NCBI GenBank assembly: GCA_022510705.1
Contig: JAFLSX010000015.1
Coordinates: 1 to 45,307, forward strand
Direction: 5' to 3'
Length of the DNA: 45,307 nt
Origin: Lachnospiraceae bacterium
GTDB taxonomy: Bacteria; Bacillota; Clostridia; Lachnospirales; Lachnospiraceae
Shown: positions 17,754 to 25,868 of the stretch, piece after piece
Numbering within the stretch: position 1 is the stretch's first letter
Layout: every line of letters begins with the position of its first letter
Notes under the pieces: model-generated
The model's database searches: none
What the model was told of the DNA's origin: nothing
What the model saw: only the letters and a program-made list of their open reading frames with translations
Position numbers and translations under genes: made by a program

Positions 17754-18632
17754 ATGGTAGATTTGCATGTGCATTCTAATTATTCGGACGGATCCTTTAC
17801 TCCCCGTCAGCTGGTAGAATATGCGCTGACGCACAATATCAGTGCCTTTGCTTTAACTGACCACGATACCACCGCAGGTTTACCCGAGGCCATTTCCTGT
17901 GCGAAAGAGCTATCCGGCAAAGTATGTGAGGCCAATCCGAAAGGCAAGACATTGGAAGTGATTCCGGGCATTGAATTTTCTACGGAATACGAGGGACGGG
18001 ACATCCATATTGTGGGGCTCTATATTGACTATACAGCGGAACATTTTGCAAGGCATTTGGATGACTTTGTTGCCTCCAGAGAGGCGCGTAACGAAAAAAT
18101 ATGCGCCCTGTTATCAGAGCACGGAGTTCCCGTAACCTACTCTGCCATAAAATTACGTTTTCCCGGTGCAGTCATCACCAGAGCACACTACGCCCGTTAT
18201 CTCTTAGAGGAAGGCTGTGTAAGAAGCATGAGTGAGGCATTCGACCGGTATGTGGGGGACCATGCTCCCTGCTTCATTCCCAGAGAAAAGGTTTCGCCCG
18301 CACAGGCGGTTTCCCTGATTCGGTCTGTAGGAGGTATTCCCATACTGGCCCATCCCACCCTGTATCATATGAGCACCGGAAAGCTGAAAGATCTGGTGGC
18401 TCACTTGAAGGAGGCTGGGCTTTTAGGCATTGAGGGTATCTACTCCACCTATTCCGTCTCGGAAACCAGAGAAATGCAAGGTATCGCAAAGGAGTATGAC
18501 CTATTGATCAGTGGCGGCTCCGACTTCCATGGGGACAATAAGCCCGGACTGCATTTCGGTACCGGCTACGGTAAACTCTATATACATGAAGATATACTGG
18601 ATAATATAAAAAAGGGACTGTTGCAAAGGTAG
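17754..18632 (+). CDS. PHP domain-containing phosphoesterase (YciV/RNase AM-like)
   Basis: 292 residues. The PHP metal-dependent phosphoesterase motifs appear in order: LHVHSNYSDGSFTP (N-terminal His and Asp ligands), ALTDHDT, GIEFSTEYEGRDIHIVG, ILAHPTLY, and SGGSDFHGDN near the C-terminus, all expected trinuclear-metal ligands. The family includes the E. coli YciV/RNase AM 5'-3' exonuclease and nucleoside bisphosphate phosphatases; the exact substrate is uncertain. The ATG begins two bases after the ABC-F stop with only a weak ribosome site, so translation is probably coupled. The stop codon lies inside the terminator hairpin. Confidence 0.9.
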   Translation: MVDLHVHSNYSDGSFTPRQLVEYALTHNISAFALTDHDTTAGLPEAISCAKELSGKVCEANPKGKTLEVIPGIEFSTEYEGRDIHIVGLYIDYTAEHFARHLDDFVASREARNEKICALLSEHGVPVTYSAIKLRFPGAVITRAHYARYLLEEGCVRSMSEAFDRYVGDHAPCFIPREKVSPAQAVSLIRSVGGIPILAHPTLYHMSTGKLKDLVAHLKEAGLLGIEGIYSTYSVSETREMQGIAKEYDLLISGGSDFHGDNKPGLHFGTGYGKLYIHEDILDNIKKGLLQR

Positions 18633-18670
18633 ATGCGTTATCTGCCAAGCAACAGTTCCTTTATTCTTTT
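18614..18670 (+). terminator. Terminator overlapping the end of the PHP gene
   Basis: An 11-bp stem with one G-T pair (18614-18624 with 18649-18659) enclosing a second inner hairpin (GGTAGAT/ATCTGCC) that contains the TAG stop of the PHP gene. TTTATTCTTTT follows. Confidence 0.82.
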
Positions 18671-18731
18671 CGGAACCGTTTTCACTTCTTTTCATATCAG
18701 TATAATAATCAGATAAAAGGAATTGAAAACT

Positions 18732-20549
18732 ATGGCTATTGGATATTTACAAATACAAGTGCGGACGGCACAGAATGCCATCCCCCTTGACGGTGCATCG
18801 GTTCAGGTTCTGGATGATGAGGGCAGCACTCTCTATCGACTCCCCACGGACGTAAGCGGCGAGACTCCGATTGTCCCGCTTCAGACTCTGGACCGAAGTC
18901 TTTCACAGAATCCCGATTATTTTGGAACGCCCTATATAAGCTACGGCGTGATCGTGGAGGCAGAAGGCTTTGAGTCTCTCTCCTTCACCGGAATCCCCAT
19001 CTTTGACGGGGAGACAGCGACCCTTCCGGTCACTCTTGTCCCTCTGCAGGAAGGACAGCAACCCCGTCAAGTAATGGAAAACGTCTCCTTCGGCCCTCCG
19101 GCCGTTGCTATGACAGCTCCCCGGAATCAAGTGGGAAGCTCTGCGGATGCACGCGTGCTGCGCCAAGTGGTGATTCCCAATCCGATCACCGTACACTTGG
19201 GTGCCCCTAACTCCACAGCCTCCAATGTAGCGGTATCCTTTTCAGATTATGTCACAAATGTGGCCAGCAGTGAGATTTATCCCACCTGGCCCACCGCCGC
19301 TTTAAAAGCAAATATCTATGCGATCATGACATTTGCATTAAACCGCGTCTATACTGAATGGTACAGAAGTCGTGGCTATGATTTTGATATTACGAACAAT
19401 ACCGCCTATGACCAGTACTATGTTCCCGGACGTCCAATCTACGACTCCATCATCCGAGCTGTGGAGGAAGTGTTTGGTGAATACGTGCGCAGACAAGGCC
19501 AGAATGCTCCCTATTTCACTTCATTCTGTAACGGCACTACCGCTACCTGCCAGGGACTGTCCCAATGGGGCACGGTAACACTGGCAAACCAGGGGTATTC
19601 CCCTCTGCAGATTCTGCGTTACTACTATCCCAATGACATTGAAATTGCGGAAACCAATATTGTCACGAACGCAATTTCTTCCTATCCCGGGACCCCGCTC
19701 CGTCTCGGAAGCCAGGGACTGGATGTACAGACCATTCAATCCTATTTGGAACGGATCAGACGTAACTATCCGGCAATTCCCGCCATTACCGATCCCTCAG
19801 GTACTTATGGCGAGAGTACCAGAGATGCCGTTACCAAATTTCAGAATATCTTCAATCTGACCGCTGACGGCATTGTAGGTAAATCCACCTGGTATAAACT
19901 TTCCAGCATATATACCTCGGTAACCCGGTTGTCGGAGTTGGACAGCGAGGGCACAAGCCTCGGCATCGGCACCGTGCCGCCAAATGTGGTGCTCCGTCAA
20001 GGATCCAGCGGACAGAATGTAGTGACCCTGCAGTATCTGTTAAATGTTATCTCCCGATATTATTCGGATGTTCCGGCTCCCACTCAGGATGGCATCTTCG
20101 GCAGCGGAACCAGACAATCCGTTATTGCATTCCAACAAACAATGGGACTGGTGGCTGACGGAATCGTCGGGGCACAAACCTGGCAGTCTTTGTATGACAT
20201 CTATTTAGGTATCGGAGAAAATGTACCAATGCCCGGACCGGAGACATCTAGCATTACCTATACGGTTCAGGCAGGTGACAGCCTCTGGCTGATCGCCGAG
20301 CGTTACGGCACCACAGTAAATGCCATCAAACAAGAAAACGGACTGACCAGTGACATACTTCAGATTGGTCAGGTACTGCGTATTCCGGTTTCTCAGAGTC
20401 CTTATGTGGAATATACTGTTCGCGCCGGAGACACCCTTTGGGAACTTTCCCGCAGATACGGTACTACCGTAGAGGCCATTATGCAGGCAAACGGACTGAC
20501 CGGCACCGGGCTCCAGATTGGGCAGGTATTACGTATCCCTGTCGGCTGA
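18732..20549 (+). CDS. SleC-like spore cortex-lytic protein with PG-binding and LysM domains
   Basis: 605 residues from the ATG at 18732 (AAAGGA 10 bases upstream; an earlier in-frame TTG sits on that site). No signal peptide is visible. The N-terminus (to about 105) is a beta-rich domain like the pre-region of clostridial SleC. A SpoIID-like region follows (about 170-310), with the signature NGTTATCQGLSQWGTVTLA, a Gly-Tyr, then LRYYYPNDIEI. Two peptidoglycan_binding_1 repeats follow (about 320-390 and 415-490; note QSYLERI..GTYGESTRDAV and QYLLNVI..GIFGSGTRQSV), then two LysM repeats (about 508-552 and 557-602). SleC degrades spore cortex during germination. The two LysM repeats are an addition to the standard SleC layout. 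Absence of a signal peptide fits mother-cell synthesis (inference). Confidence 0.85.
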   Translation: MAIGYLQIQVRTAQNAIPLDGASVQVLDDEGSTLYRLPTDVSGETPIVPLQTLDRSLSQNPDYFGTPYISYGVIVEAEGFESLSFTGIPIFDGETATLPVTLVPLQEGQQPRQVMENVSFGPPAVAMTAPRNQVGSSADARVLRQVVIPNPITVHLGAPNSTASNVAVSFSDYVTNVASSEIYPTWPTAALKANIYAIMTFALNRVYTEWYRSRGYDFDITNNTAYDQYYVPGRPIYDSIIRAVEEVFGEYVRRQGQNAPYFTSFCNGTTATCQGLSQWGTVTLANQGYSPLQILRYYYPNDIEIAETNIVTNAISSYPGTPLRLGSQGLDVQTIQSYLERIRRNYPAIPAITDPSGTYGESTRDAVTKFQNIFNLTADGIVGKSTWYKLSSIYTSVTRLSELDSEGTSLGIGTVPPNVVLRQGSSGQNVVTLQYLLNVISRYYSDVPAPTQDGIFGSGTRQSVIAFQQTMGLVADGIVGAQTWQSLYDIYLGIGENVPMPGPETSSITYTVQAGDSLWLIAERYGTTVNAIKQENGLTSDILQIGQVLRIPVSQSPYVEYTVRAGDTLWELSRRYGTTVEAIMQANGLTGTGLQIGQVLRIPVG

Positions 20550-20552
20550 CAG

Positions 20553-20591
20553 AAAAAATTTCACGGGGCATTAACATTCGCCCCGTGAAAT
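20553..20591 (-). terminator. Terminator between convergent units
   Basis: A perfect 11-bp stem (20559-20569 TTTCACGGGGC with 20580-20590 GCCCCGTGAAA). The minus-strand side is followed by six T, so it primarily ends the pheA-to-orf87 operon. On the plus strand the flank is T-poor, but the hairpin may still end the SleC-like transcript. Confidence 0.88.
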
Positions 20592-20612
20592 AATAAAAGT
20601 ATGTGCATTTCC

Positions 20613-20876
20613 TTACCCTTCTACGATCAAATATCTGCCGTCCCCTACCTCGAAGACTTCCGCTTCTTCCAAAATGCTTTCCTCATCGGCGCCATCCATG
20701 TCAATACCGGTTTCCTCAAAATAGGCCATCACTTCTTCCGGAGAATTCACAACTTCTGCCATGCATTCCTCCAAAAAGTTCTCCGCCTCCTCCCTGTTGG
20801 CAGCTACCTCTTCGGGAAACAGCTGCAACTGATTTTTCAGAAAACAGTCTAACACCGCATCATCAAATTCCTGCAT
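20613..20876 (-). CDS. Small acidic protein of unknown function
   Basis: 87 residues from the ATG at 20876, which has a perfect GGGAGG 8 bases upstream; the longer open frame overlaps the HAD gene and lacks such a site. I do not recognise a family. The protein is very acidic, probably mostly helical (NREEAENFLEECMAEVV, SPEEVMAYFEE) with a short hydrophobic beta end (GRYLIVEG). It has two cysteines and no signal or membrane segment. It is the last gene of the pheA operon, 67 bases after the HAD phosphatase stop, and is followed directly by a strong terminator. The strong ribosome site argues that it is real. Confidence 0.75.
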   Translation of the reverse strand: MQEFDDAVLDCFLKNQLQLFPEEVAANREEAENFLEECMAEVVNSPEEVMAYFEETGIDMDGADEESILEEAEVFEVGDGRYLIVEG

Positions 20877-20943
20877 TCTGTACACCTCCCTTTTGATACT
20901 GTTTTTCACTATGTCCCTATTTGCCTCTATCATAGAGGCTGCA

Positions 20944-21594
20944 TCATAAATAGTCAAGTAATTTCATGGGATTTTCAATGATTGCATCCGCATGGTTTTC
21001 CAACAGCTCTTCTTTTGTCCGAAATCCCCATAATGCGCCTACGGTAAATGCACCTGCAGCCTTCCCCGTCTGCATATCGGTTCCCGTATCCCCCAGATAC
21101 AGGATATCCGCCGCTGTCAGGCCAAGTTCTTTCAGAATATAAAACACACCCTCCGGGCTTGGCTTTCTTGGTATTCCCTCGGTCTGTCCCAGCACCAGGT
21201 CAAAACAGTCTTTACCAAAGACTTCATGTATGACCTCTACAGTTCTTTTATGAGGCTTATTACTGAGTACCGCCAGTTTTACACCTCTTTCCCTTAAGGC
21301 AGCCAGCAATTTGCGAATACCCGCATAGGGTTTTACACGATACATACAGTATTTCTCAAAAACTTTCTGATATTCCGCATAAGCTTCTTTAAAATGAATA
21401 TGTTCCTTATCTCCGCCGGCCTCCAAACATCTCTCCACCAGTACGGCAGCACCGTCTCCCACAAAGTATTTGTACTGCTCCACGGTATAGGGTCCGAATC
21501 CAAATTGCCCCAGTGCTTCGTCCGCACTGCGCTTAATAGATGCGATCGTATTGTTTAAGGTTCCGTCTAAATCAAAGATGACCGCTTTCTTCAT
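20944..21594 (-). CDS. HAD family hydrolase (phosphoglycolate phosphatase/PpaX-like)
   Basis: 216 residues. HAD motif I is FDLDGTLNNT (Asp8 nucleophile, Asp10), motif II is LAVLSNKPH, then a Lys in PRKPSPEG (motif III), and motif IV is LYLGDTGTDMQTG. The cap (about 15-85) is of the C1 helical kind seen in phosphoglycolate phosphatase and pyrophosphatase PpaX. Substrate is not certain. Its start overlaps the end of maf by 23 bases, indicating tight coupling. House-cleaning Maf and HAD enzymes often stand together. Confidence 0.9.
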   Translation of the reverse strand: MKKAVIFDLDGTLNNTIASIKRSADEALGQFGFGPYTVEQYKYFVGDGAAVLVERCLEAGGDKEHIHFKEAYAEYQKVFEKYCMYRVKPYAGIRKLLAALRERGVKLAVLSNKPHKRTVEVIHEVFGKDCFDLVLGQTEGIPRKPSPEGVFYILKELGLTAADILYLGDTGTDMQTGKAAGAFTVGALWGFRTKEELLENHADAIIENPMKLLDYL

Positions 21595-22168
21595 CCGGTA
21601 AGCACTCCTTCAATTCCTGATAAAGCCGCCCTACGGGCAGCCCAACCACATTGTTGTAATCTCCTCTGATGCCCTTAATGTAGGCTGCACATCGTCCCTG
21701 AATGCCATAGGCGCCTGCTTTATCTAACGGATCCCCCGTGGTCACATAGTCCCGGATTTCTTTCTCATCCATGGGATAAAAATCCACCTCTGTTTTTTCA
21801 TAGAAGGTATGGCTTAACATACTGCCTCCCGCAGTATAACAGATGGTCACACCAGTATATACCTGATGGGTATTGCCAGAGAGGGATTGCAGCATAAGAC
21901 AGGCCTCTGCCTCATCCTTAGGCTTTCCCAAAATGCGGCCGTCAAAAGCCACTACGGTATCGGCACCGATTACCACGGCCTTTTCATCCTGCAGCCTTTC
22001 CCACACATCCTGCGCCTTCTGCCTTGATAGCTCACAGACCACCTCTTCGGGCAGACTGCTTTCTATTTTTTCCTCACAGGCGCTCTCTACCACTTCAAAT
22101 TGTAATCCGATTTGTAAAAGCAGCTCTCTTCGTCTGGGCGAAGCGCTTGCCAAAATGATTCTACTCAT
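21572..22168 (-). CDS. maf: Maf family nucleotide pyrophosphatase
   Basis: 198 residues. Hydrolyses non-canonical or modified nucleoside triphosphates to monophosphates and PPi, and is linked in other bacteria to septum control. The signature LASASPRRRELL (6-17) and the conserved SRQKA, GADTVVAFDGRILGKP, and YVTTGDPLDKAGAYGIQG segments are all present. Length is typical. The start overlaps the end of ppk1 by 8 bases and the end overlaps the HAD gene by 23, so the three are translationally coupled within the pheA operon. Confidence 0.95.
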   Translation of the reverse strand: MSRIILASASPRRRELLLQIGLQFEVVESACEEKIESSLPEEVVCELSRQKAQDVWERLQDEKAVVIGADTVVAFDGRILGKPKDEAEACLMLQSLSGNTHQVYTGVTICYTAGGSMLSHTFYEKTEVDFYPMDEKEIRDYVTTGDPLDKAGAYGIQGRCAAYIKGIRGDYNNVVGLPVGRLYQELKECLPDEESGHL

Positions 22169-24290
22169 GATGTCTCTCCGGGATAAAAACTCTCCTGTTT
22201 TCCTCTTCCTTGCATTCTTCCGCCAGTTCTGCTGCCTCCAGGCAGAATGCCTCCTGGGAATGATAGCTCTCCTTTCCTCTCCTGTCCACTTTTTCGTAAG
22301 TACCGTCTTTGGTCAACAAATGGGCCTTTACCGTATCCCGCAGCTGGCTCTGCAAAATGTGCAGAAGTTTTGCCTTTAACTCTTCCTGCTCCACAGGGAA
22401 TAATATTTCTACGCGCCTCTCCAGATTACGCGGCATCCAGTCCGCACTGGAGCAGTAAACCTCCGGACAGCCTCCGTTTTCAAAGTAAAAGATTCTGCTG
22501 TGCTCTAAGAAGTTACCTACAATGGAGCGCACTGTAATATTCTCACTGACACCCGGAATCCCTACCTTTAAGCAGCAAATTCCTCTGATGATCAGTTCAA
22601 TTTTTACCCCGGCACTGCCGGCTTCATATAAGGCCGCGATCACATCCGGATCACAGAGGGAATTCATTTTGGCTATAATGTGGGCTTCCCTGCCCTCTGC
22701 TGCGTTCCGCCTTTCTCTGTCTATCAGATACAAAAATCTATCCTTCAGCCACAGGGGCGCCAAAGCCAGCCTATTCCAGTGTAACGGCTCCGAATAGCCC
22801 GAAAGCATATTGAAGACCGCCGTAGCATCTTCTCCGATAGCATCGGAGCAGGTAAACAAACCTATGTCCGTATAGAGTTTTGCGGTAGCGTCATTATAGT
22901 TACCGGTCCCCAGATGCACATATCTGCGAATACCGTCCTCTTCCCGCCGTACCACTAACGTGATCTTACTGTGGGTCTTTAACCCCACCAGACCGTAAAT
23001 AACATGGCAGCCTGCCTTTTCCAGCATTCTGGCCCATACGATATTGTTTTCCTCATCAAAGCGGGCTTTTAACTCTACCAGCACGGAAACCTGTTTGCCG
23101 TTCTCGGCCGCCTGAGCCAGCGCACTGATAATGGGAGAATTGCCGCTGACTCTGTAGAGAGTCTGCTTAATTGCCAGTACATTTTCATCCTTAGCAGCCT
23201 GCCTGATAAACTCTACCACCGGCGTAAAAGTCTGATAGGGATGGTGCAGCAGAATATCACCTTTTCTTACTGCCTCAAAAATATCCGTGCCGGCGGGCAG
23301 TTCCGGTACTGGCTGGGGTACATGCACAGGTGTCTTTAAGTCCTCAAATCCCTCCAGACCGTACATTTTCATTAAAAAGGTCAGGTCCAGCGGTCCGTCA
23401 ATGGTATAGATGGATTCCTGATGGATGGAAAGTTCCTCCCGCAGAAACTTTAACAGTCTTTTGTCAATGCCGGCCTCTACCTCCAGCCGAATAGCCTCTC
23501 CCCACTGCCTTTTCTTTATTTGCTTTTCAATTTCCTTTAATAAATCGGCCGCCTCATCTTCATCAATCGTCAAATCGGCATTTCTCATAATGCGGAAAGG
23601 ATGTACGCAGATAATATCGTAATTTAAGAAAAGCTTGTGGATATTTCTCTCAATAATTTCCTCTAAAAGGATAATCCGCCTGTTACCCGGTTCAGAGGGC
23701 AGCTCCACTACCCGGGGCAATACACTGGGTACCTGCACCGTAGCAAATTCCAGTTCTCCCTCCCCTTCCTTTTTGGTGACCAGCGCTCCCAGATTCAGGG
23801 ATTTGTTCCGAATCAACGGAAAAGGCCTGGAGGAGTCCACTGCCATAGGCGTCAACACAGGATATACATTGTCTTCAAAATAGCTGTCTATGAATGCTCC
23901 GTCTGCCTTGGAAAGCTGTTCATGCTTTTTAATGACATGCAGCCCATGGCTCTCCAAAAGGGGGATTAAGGAACGGTTATAGGTGGAATACTGCAGTTCC
24001 ACCATTTCATGTATCCGGGCATTCAGTTCCTTTAACTGCTCCCCTGCTGTCAGACCCGCTATATCGGTCTTTGTATAACCTGCGTTTACCATATCTTTTA
24101 AGGCAGCGATCCGGATCATAAAAAACTCGTCCAGATTGGATGCGGTTATACTTAAAAACTTCAGCCGTTCAAACAGCGGAATATTCTTATCTCTGGCCTC
24201 TGACAATACCCTGTGATTGAACAGGATCCAGCTCATTTCCCGATTGGCATAATAGGCCGGATTTCTATAATCCTTTTTAGTATCTCCCAT
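22161..24290 (-). CDS. ppk1: Polyphosphate kinase 1
   Basis: About 709 residues, the usual length of PPK1. Reversibly transfers the ATP gamma-phosphate onto polyphosphate. The N-terminal domain shows REMSWILFNHRVLSEA and TASNLDEFFMIR. The catalytic PLD-like domains carry KTHSKITLVVRR, RYVHLGTGNYND, and LEHSRIFYFENGG, with SSADWMPRNLERRVE near the C-terminus, matching the conserved histidine and arginine motifs. Start: the ATG at 24290 has better spacing from AAAGGA than the one two codons earlier at 24296; either is possible. It stands next to ppx, so one operon makes and breaks polyphosphate, unlike genomes where the genes are apart. Confidence 0.95.
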   Translation of the reverse strand: MGDTKKDYRNPAYYANREMSWILFNHRVLSEARDKNIPLFERLKFLSITASNLDEFFMIRIAALKDMVNAGYTKTDIAGLTAGEQLKELNARIHEMVELQYSTYNRSLIPLLESHGLHVIKKHEQLSKADGAFIDSYFEDNVYPVLTPMAVDSSRPFPLIRNKSLNLGALVTKKEGEGELEFATVQVPSVLPRVVELPSEPGNRRIILLEEIIERNIHKLFLNYDIICVHPFRIMRNADLTIDEDEAADLLKEIEKQIKKRQWGEAIRLEVEAGIDKRLLKFLREELSIHQESIYTIDGPLDLTFLMKMYGLEGFEDLKTPVHVPQPVPELPAGTDIFEAVRKGDILLHHPYQTFTPVVEFIRQAAKDENVLAIKQTLYRVSGNSPIISALAQAAENGKQVSVLVELKARFDEENNIVWARMLEKAGCHVIYGLVGLKTHSKITLVVRREEDGIRRYVHLGTGNYNDATAKLYTDIGLFTCSDAIGEDATAVFNMLSGYSEPLHWNRLALAPLWLKDRFLYLIDRERRNAAEGREAHIIAKMNSLCDPDVIAALYEAGSAGVKIELIIRGICCLKVGIPGVSENITVRSIVGNFLEHSRIFYFENGGCPEVYCSSADWMPRNLERRVEILFPVEQEELKAKLLHILQSQLRDTVKAHLLTKDGTYEKVDRRGKESYHSQEAFCLEAAELAEECKEEENRRVFIPERHHE

Positions 24291-24326
24291 TCTCATCTCG
24301 TCCTTTCTTACCCCTGATACATTCGC

Positions 24327-25868
24327 CTACAGATTCCGTTTTTGCCTGATAACGGGCTTAACATTGAATACTTCTTCAAAAAAGGTTGCTCTGTCTTCAA
24401 ACAGTCCCTTCTCCAGTGTGATATCCTCCCCCGTATCCACTGTCAGTACCAGTTCCGTCTCTTTTAACACAGCCTTTACATCCTTAAACTTCTGCTTGTG
24501 GCTGCGGTCTAAGCCATTGGCAATCCGAAGAATCGCGGTAAGCTTGGCTACCGTTAAATAGGCTTGCTTATCTAAGGAGGAAGATCTGCTTAACTCTTCA
24601 AAGTACAAAAATTCCTCATGGTTAAATCTTACAATATTGGCGATCATCTCTCTCTCCATATGGGAGAGACCGATAATTTCAGTTGCCATAATGATCTGAT
24701 AGGAACATTCACCCAGACTCACCATACTGATATATTTTCCGCAGTCGTGAAGAATGGCTGCCAGCCGCAGATAAAGACGCTCTCTTTTACCTAACCCATG
24801 CAGTTTTTTCGTGACATCAAATATCTTCATGGTCAGACTCTCTAAAGTAGCTGCACGCTTTCTGCTGCCCATGTAACGCTTGCTGATGTTTAAGGCACAA
24901 TCTAAAATATCTTTCTCAAAGTCGTGTTCGCTGATGACCATTTTCTGCTCCTGCGCATACTCATAAGCAATGCCGTCGCAGAGCGTCACGCCGGGAATCC
25001 AGATTGTTTCCGCTTCCGTCATTTTTAAAATACACTGTACCAATACTGCCGAAATAAACAGCAGACGCACATTTTCTTCGGAAATTCCCAGTCCGACACC
25101 TATCTCCGCCTCGCTCCTGCTGCTCAAATAATCCATAAAGGCTCCATAACCGTCTTTTGTCACATAACCCGCATTTCCTATATTGCCTTTTTGGGCTTCC
25201 ATCCACCGGGAAAGATAGTCGTCCACCAGTATAATATTTTGTATTTCCCTATCCTTTAAATAGATTTTCTTATAGACGGAAAGCTGTGCGTCATTAATTT
25301 CTGAGAGTACTTTTTTCAGTTTGGACGGCCTGGCGTTGATATGATGCAGCCTCTCCGCCAAACGAAGTACACCCAGACGCAGATTCTGAGTGGTCGTCAG
25401 GGTTCCCTTATCAAAGAGGGAAAGCTGGATACTGCCTCCGCCCACATCCACAAACAAGGTACCTTTTTCCAGTATTTTATCAAATTCCGTTCCTCTTAAA
25501 GCCACGGATTTGTAGTCCAGGTAACGCTGTTCGGAATTGCTAATGACATCAATTTCTATTCCCGTTCTCTGGGCAATCTGCTCCAATACGATATCCCGAT
25601 TTTCCATCTCCCTAATGGCACTGGTCCCATAGGCCTTATATGCATCCACCTTATAAGAACGCATAATACCCGCATATTCGTTTAAGATTCTGCAGAGTTC
25701 CTCCACCTTTTCACAGCTGAGTTTCCCTGAGGAATAGGTTTCCGTTCCCAAATCCAGCCTATGCCTGATATGATCCACTTCCTGCATCTTATTTTTGCCG
25801 GAAAAGGTGAATATTTTCATTGCCAGCTCATAAGAGCCTACATCGATTGCCGCAAATGTCCTTACCAT
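24327..25868 (-). CDS. ppx: Exopolyphosphatase, Ppx/GppA family with HD domain
   Basis: 513 residues. An actin-like Ppx/GppA phosphatase domain opens with AAIDVGSYELAMKIF and shows YGTSAIREM, LFVDVGGGSIQLSLF and RLGVLRLAE. A C-terminal HD-type domain (about 325-500) includes LAAILHDCGKYISM and IANIVRFNHEE. The family removes terminal phosphates from polyphosphate or converts pppGpp to ppGpp; the long HD-bearing form and the neighbouring ppk1 favour exopolyphosphatase. It overlaps the DUF815 gene by 7 bases. Confidence 0.92.
   Translation of the reverse strand: MVRTFAAIDVGSYELAMKIFTFSGKNKMQEVDHIRHRLDLGTETYSSGKLSCEKVEELCRILNEYAGIMRSYKVDAYKAYGTSAIREMENRDIVLEQIAQRTGIEIDVISNSEQRYLDYKSVALRGTEFDKILEKGTLFVDVGGGSIQLSLFDKGTLTTTQNLRLGVLRLAERLHHINARPSKLKKVLSEINDAQLSVYKKIYLKDREIQNIILVDDYLSRWMEAQKGNIGNAGYVTKDGYGAFMDYLSSRSEAEIGVGLGISEENVRLLFISAVLVQCILKMTEAETIWIPGVTLCDGIAYEYAQEQKMVISEHDFEKDILDCALNISKRYMGSRKRAATLESLTMKIFDVTKKLHGLGKRERLYLRLAAILHDCGKYISMVSLGECSYQIIMATEIIGLSHMEREMIANIVRFNHEEFLYFEELSRSSSLDKQAYLTVAKLTAILRIANGLDRSHKQKFKDVKAVLKETELVLTVDTGEDITLEKGLFEDRATFFEEVFNVKPVIRQKRNL

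Noticed and set aside
20877..20957. Longer form of the small acidic protein overlapping the HAD gene
   Set aside because: No ribosome site at the upstream ATG, while GGGAGG is perfectly placed for the ATG at 20876.
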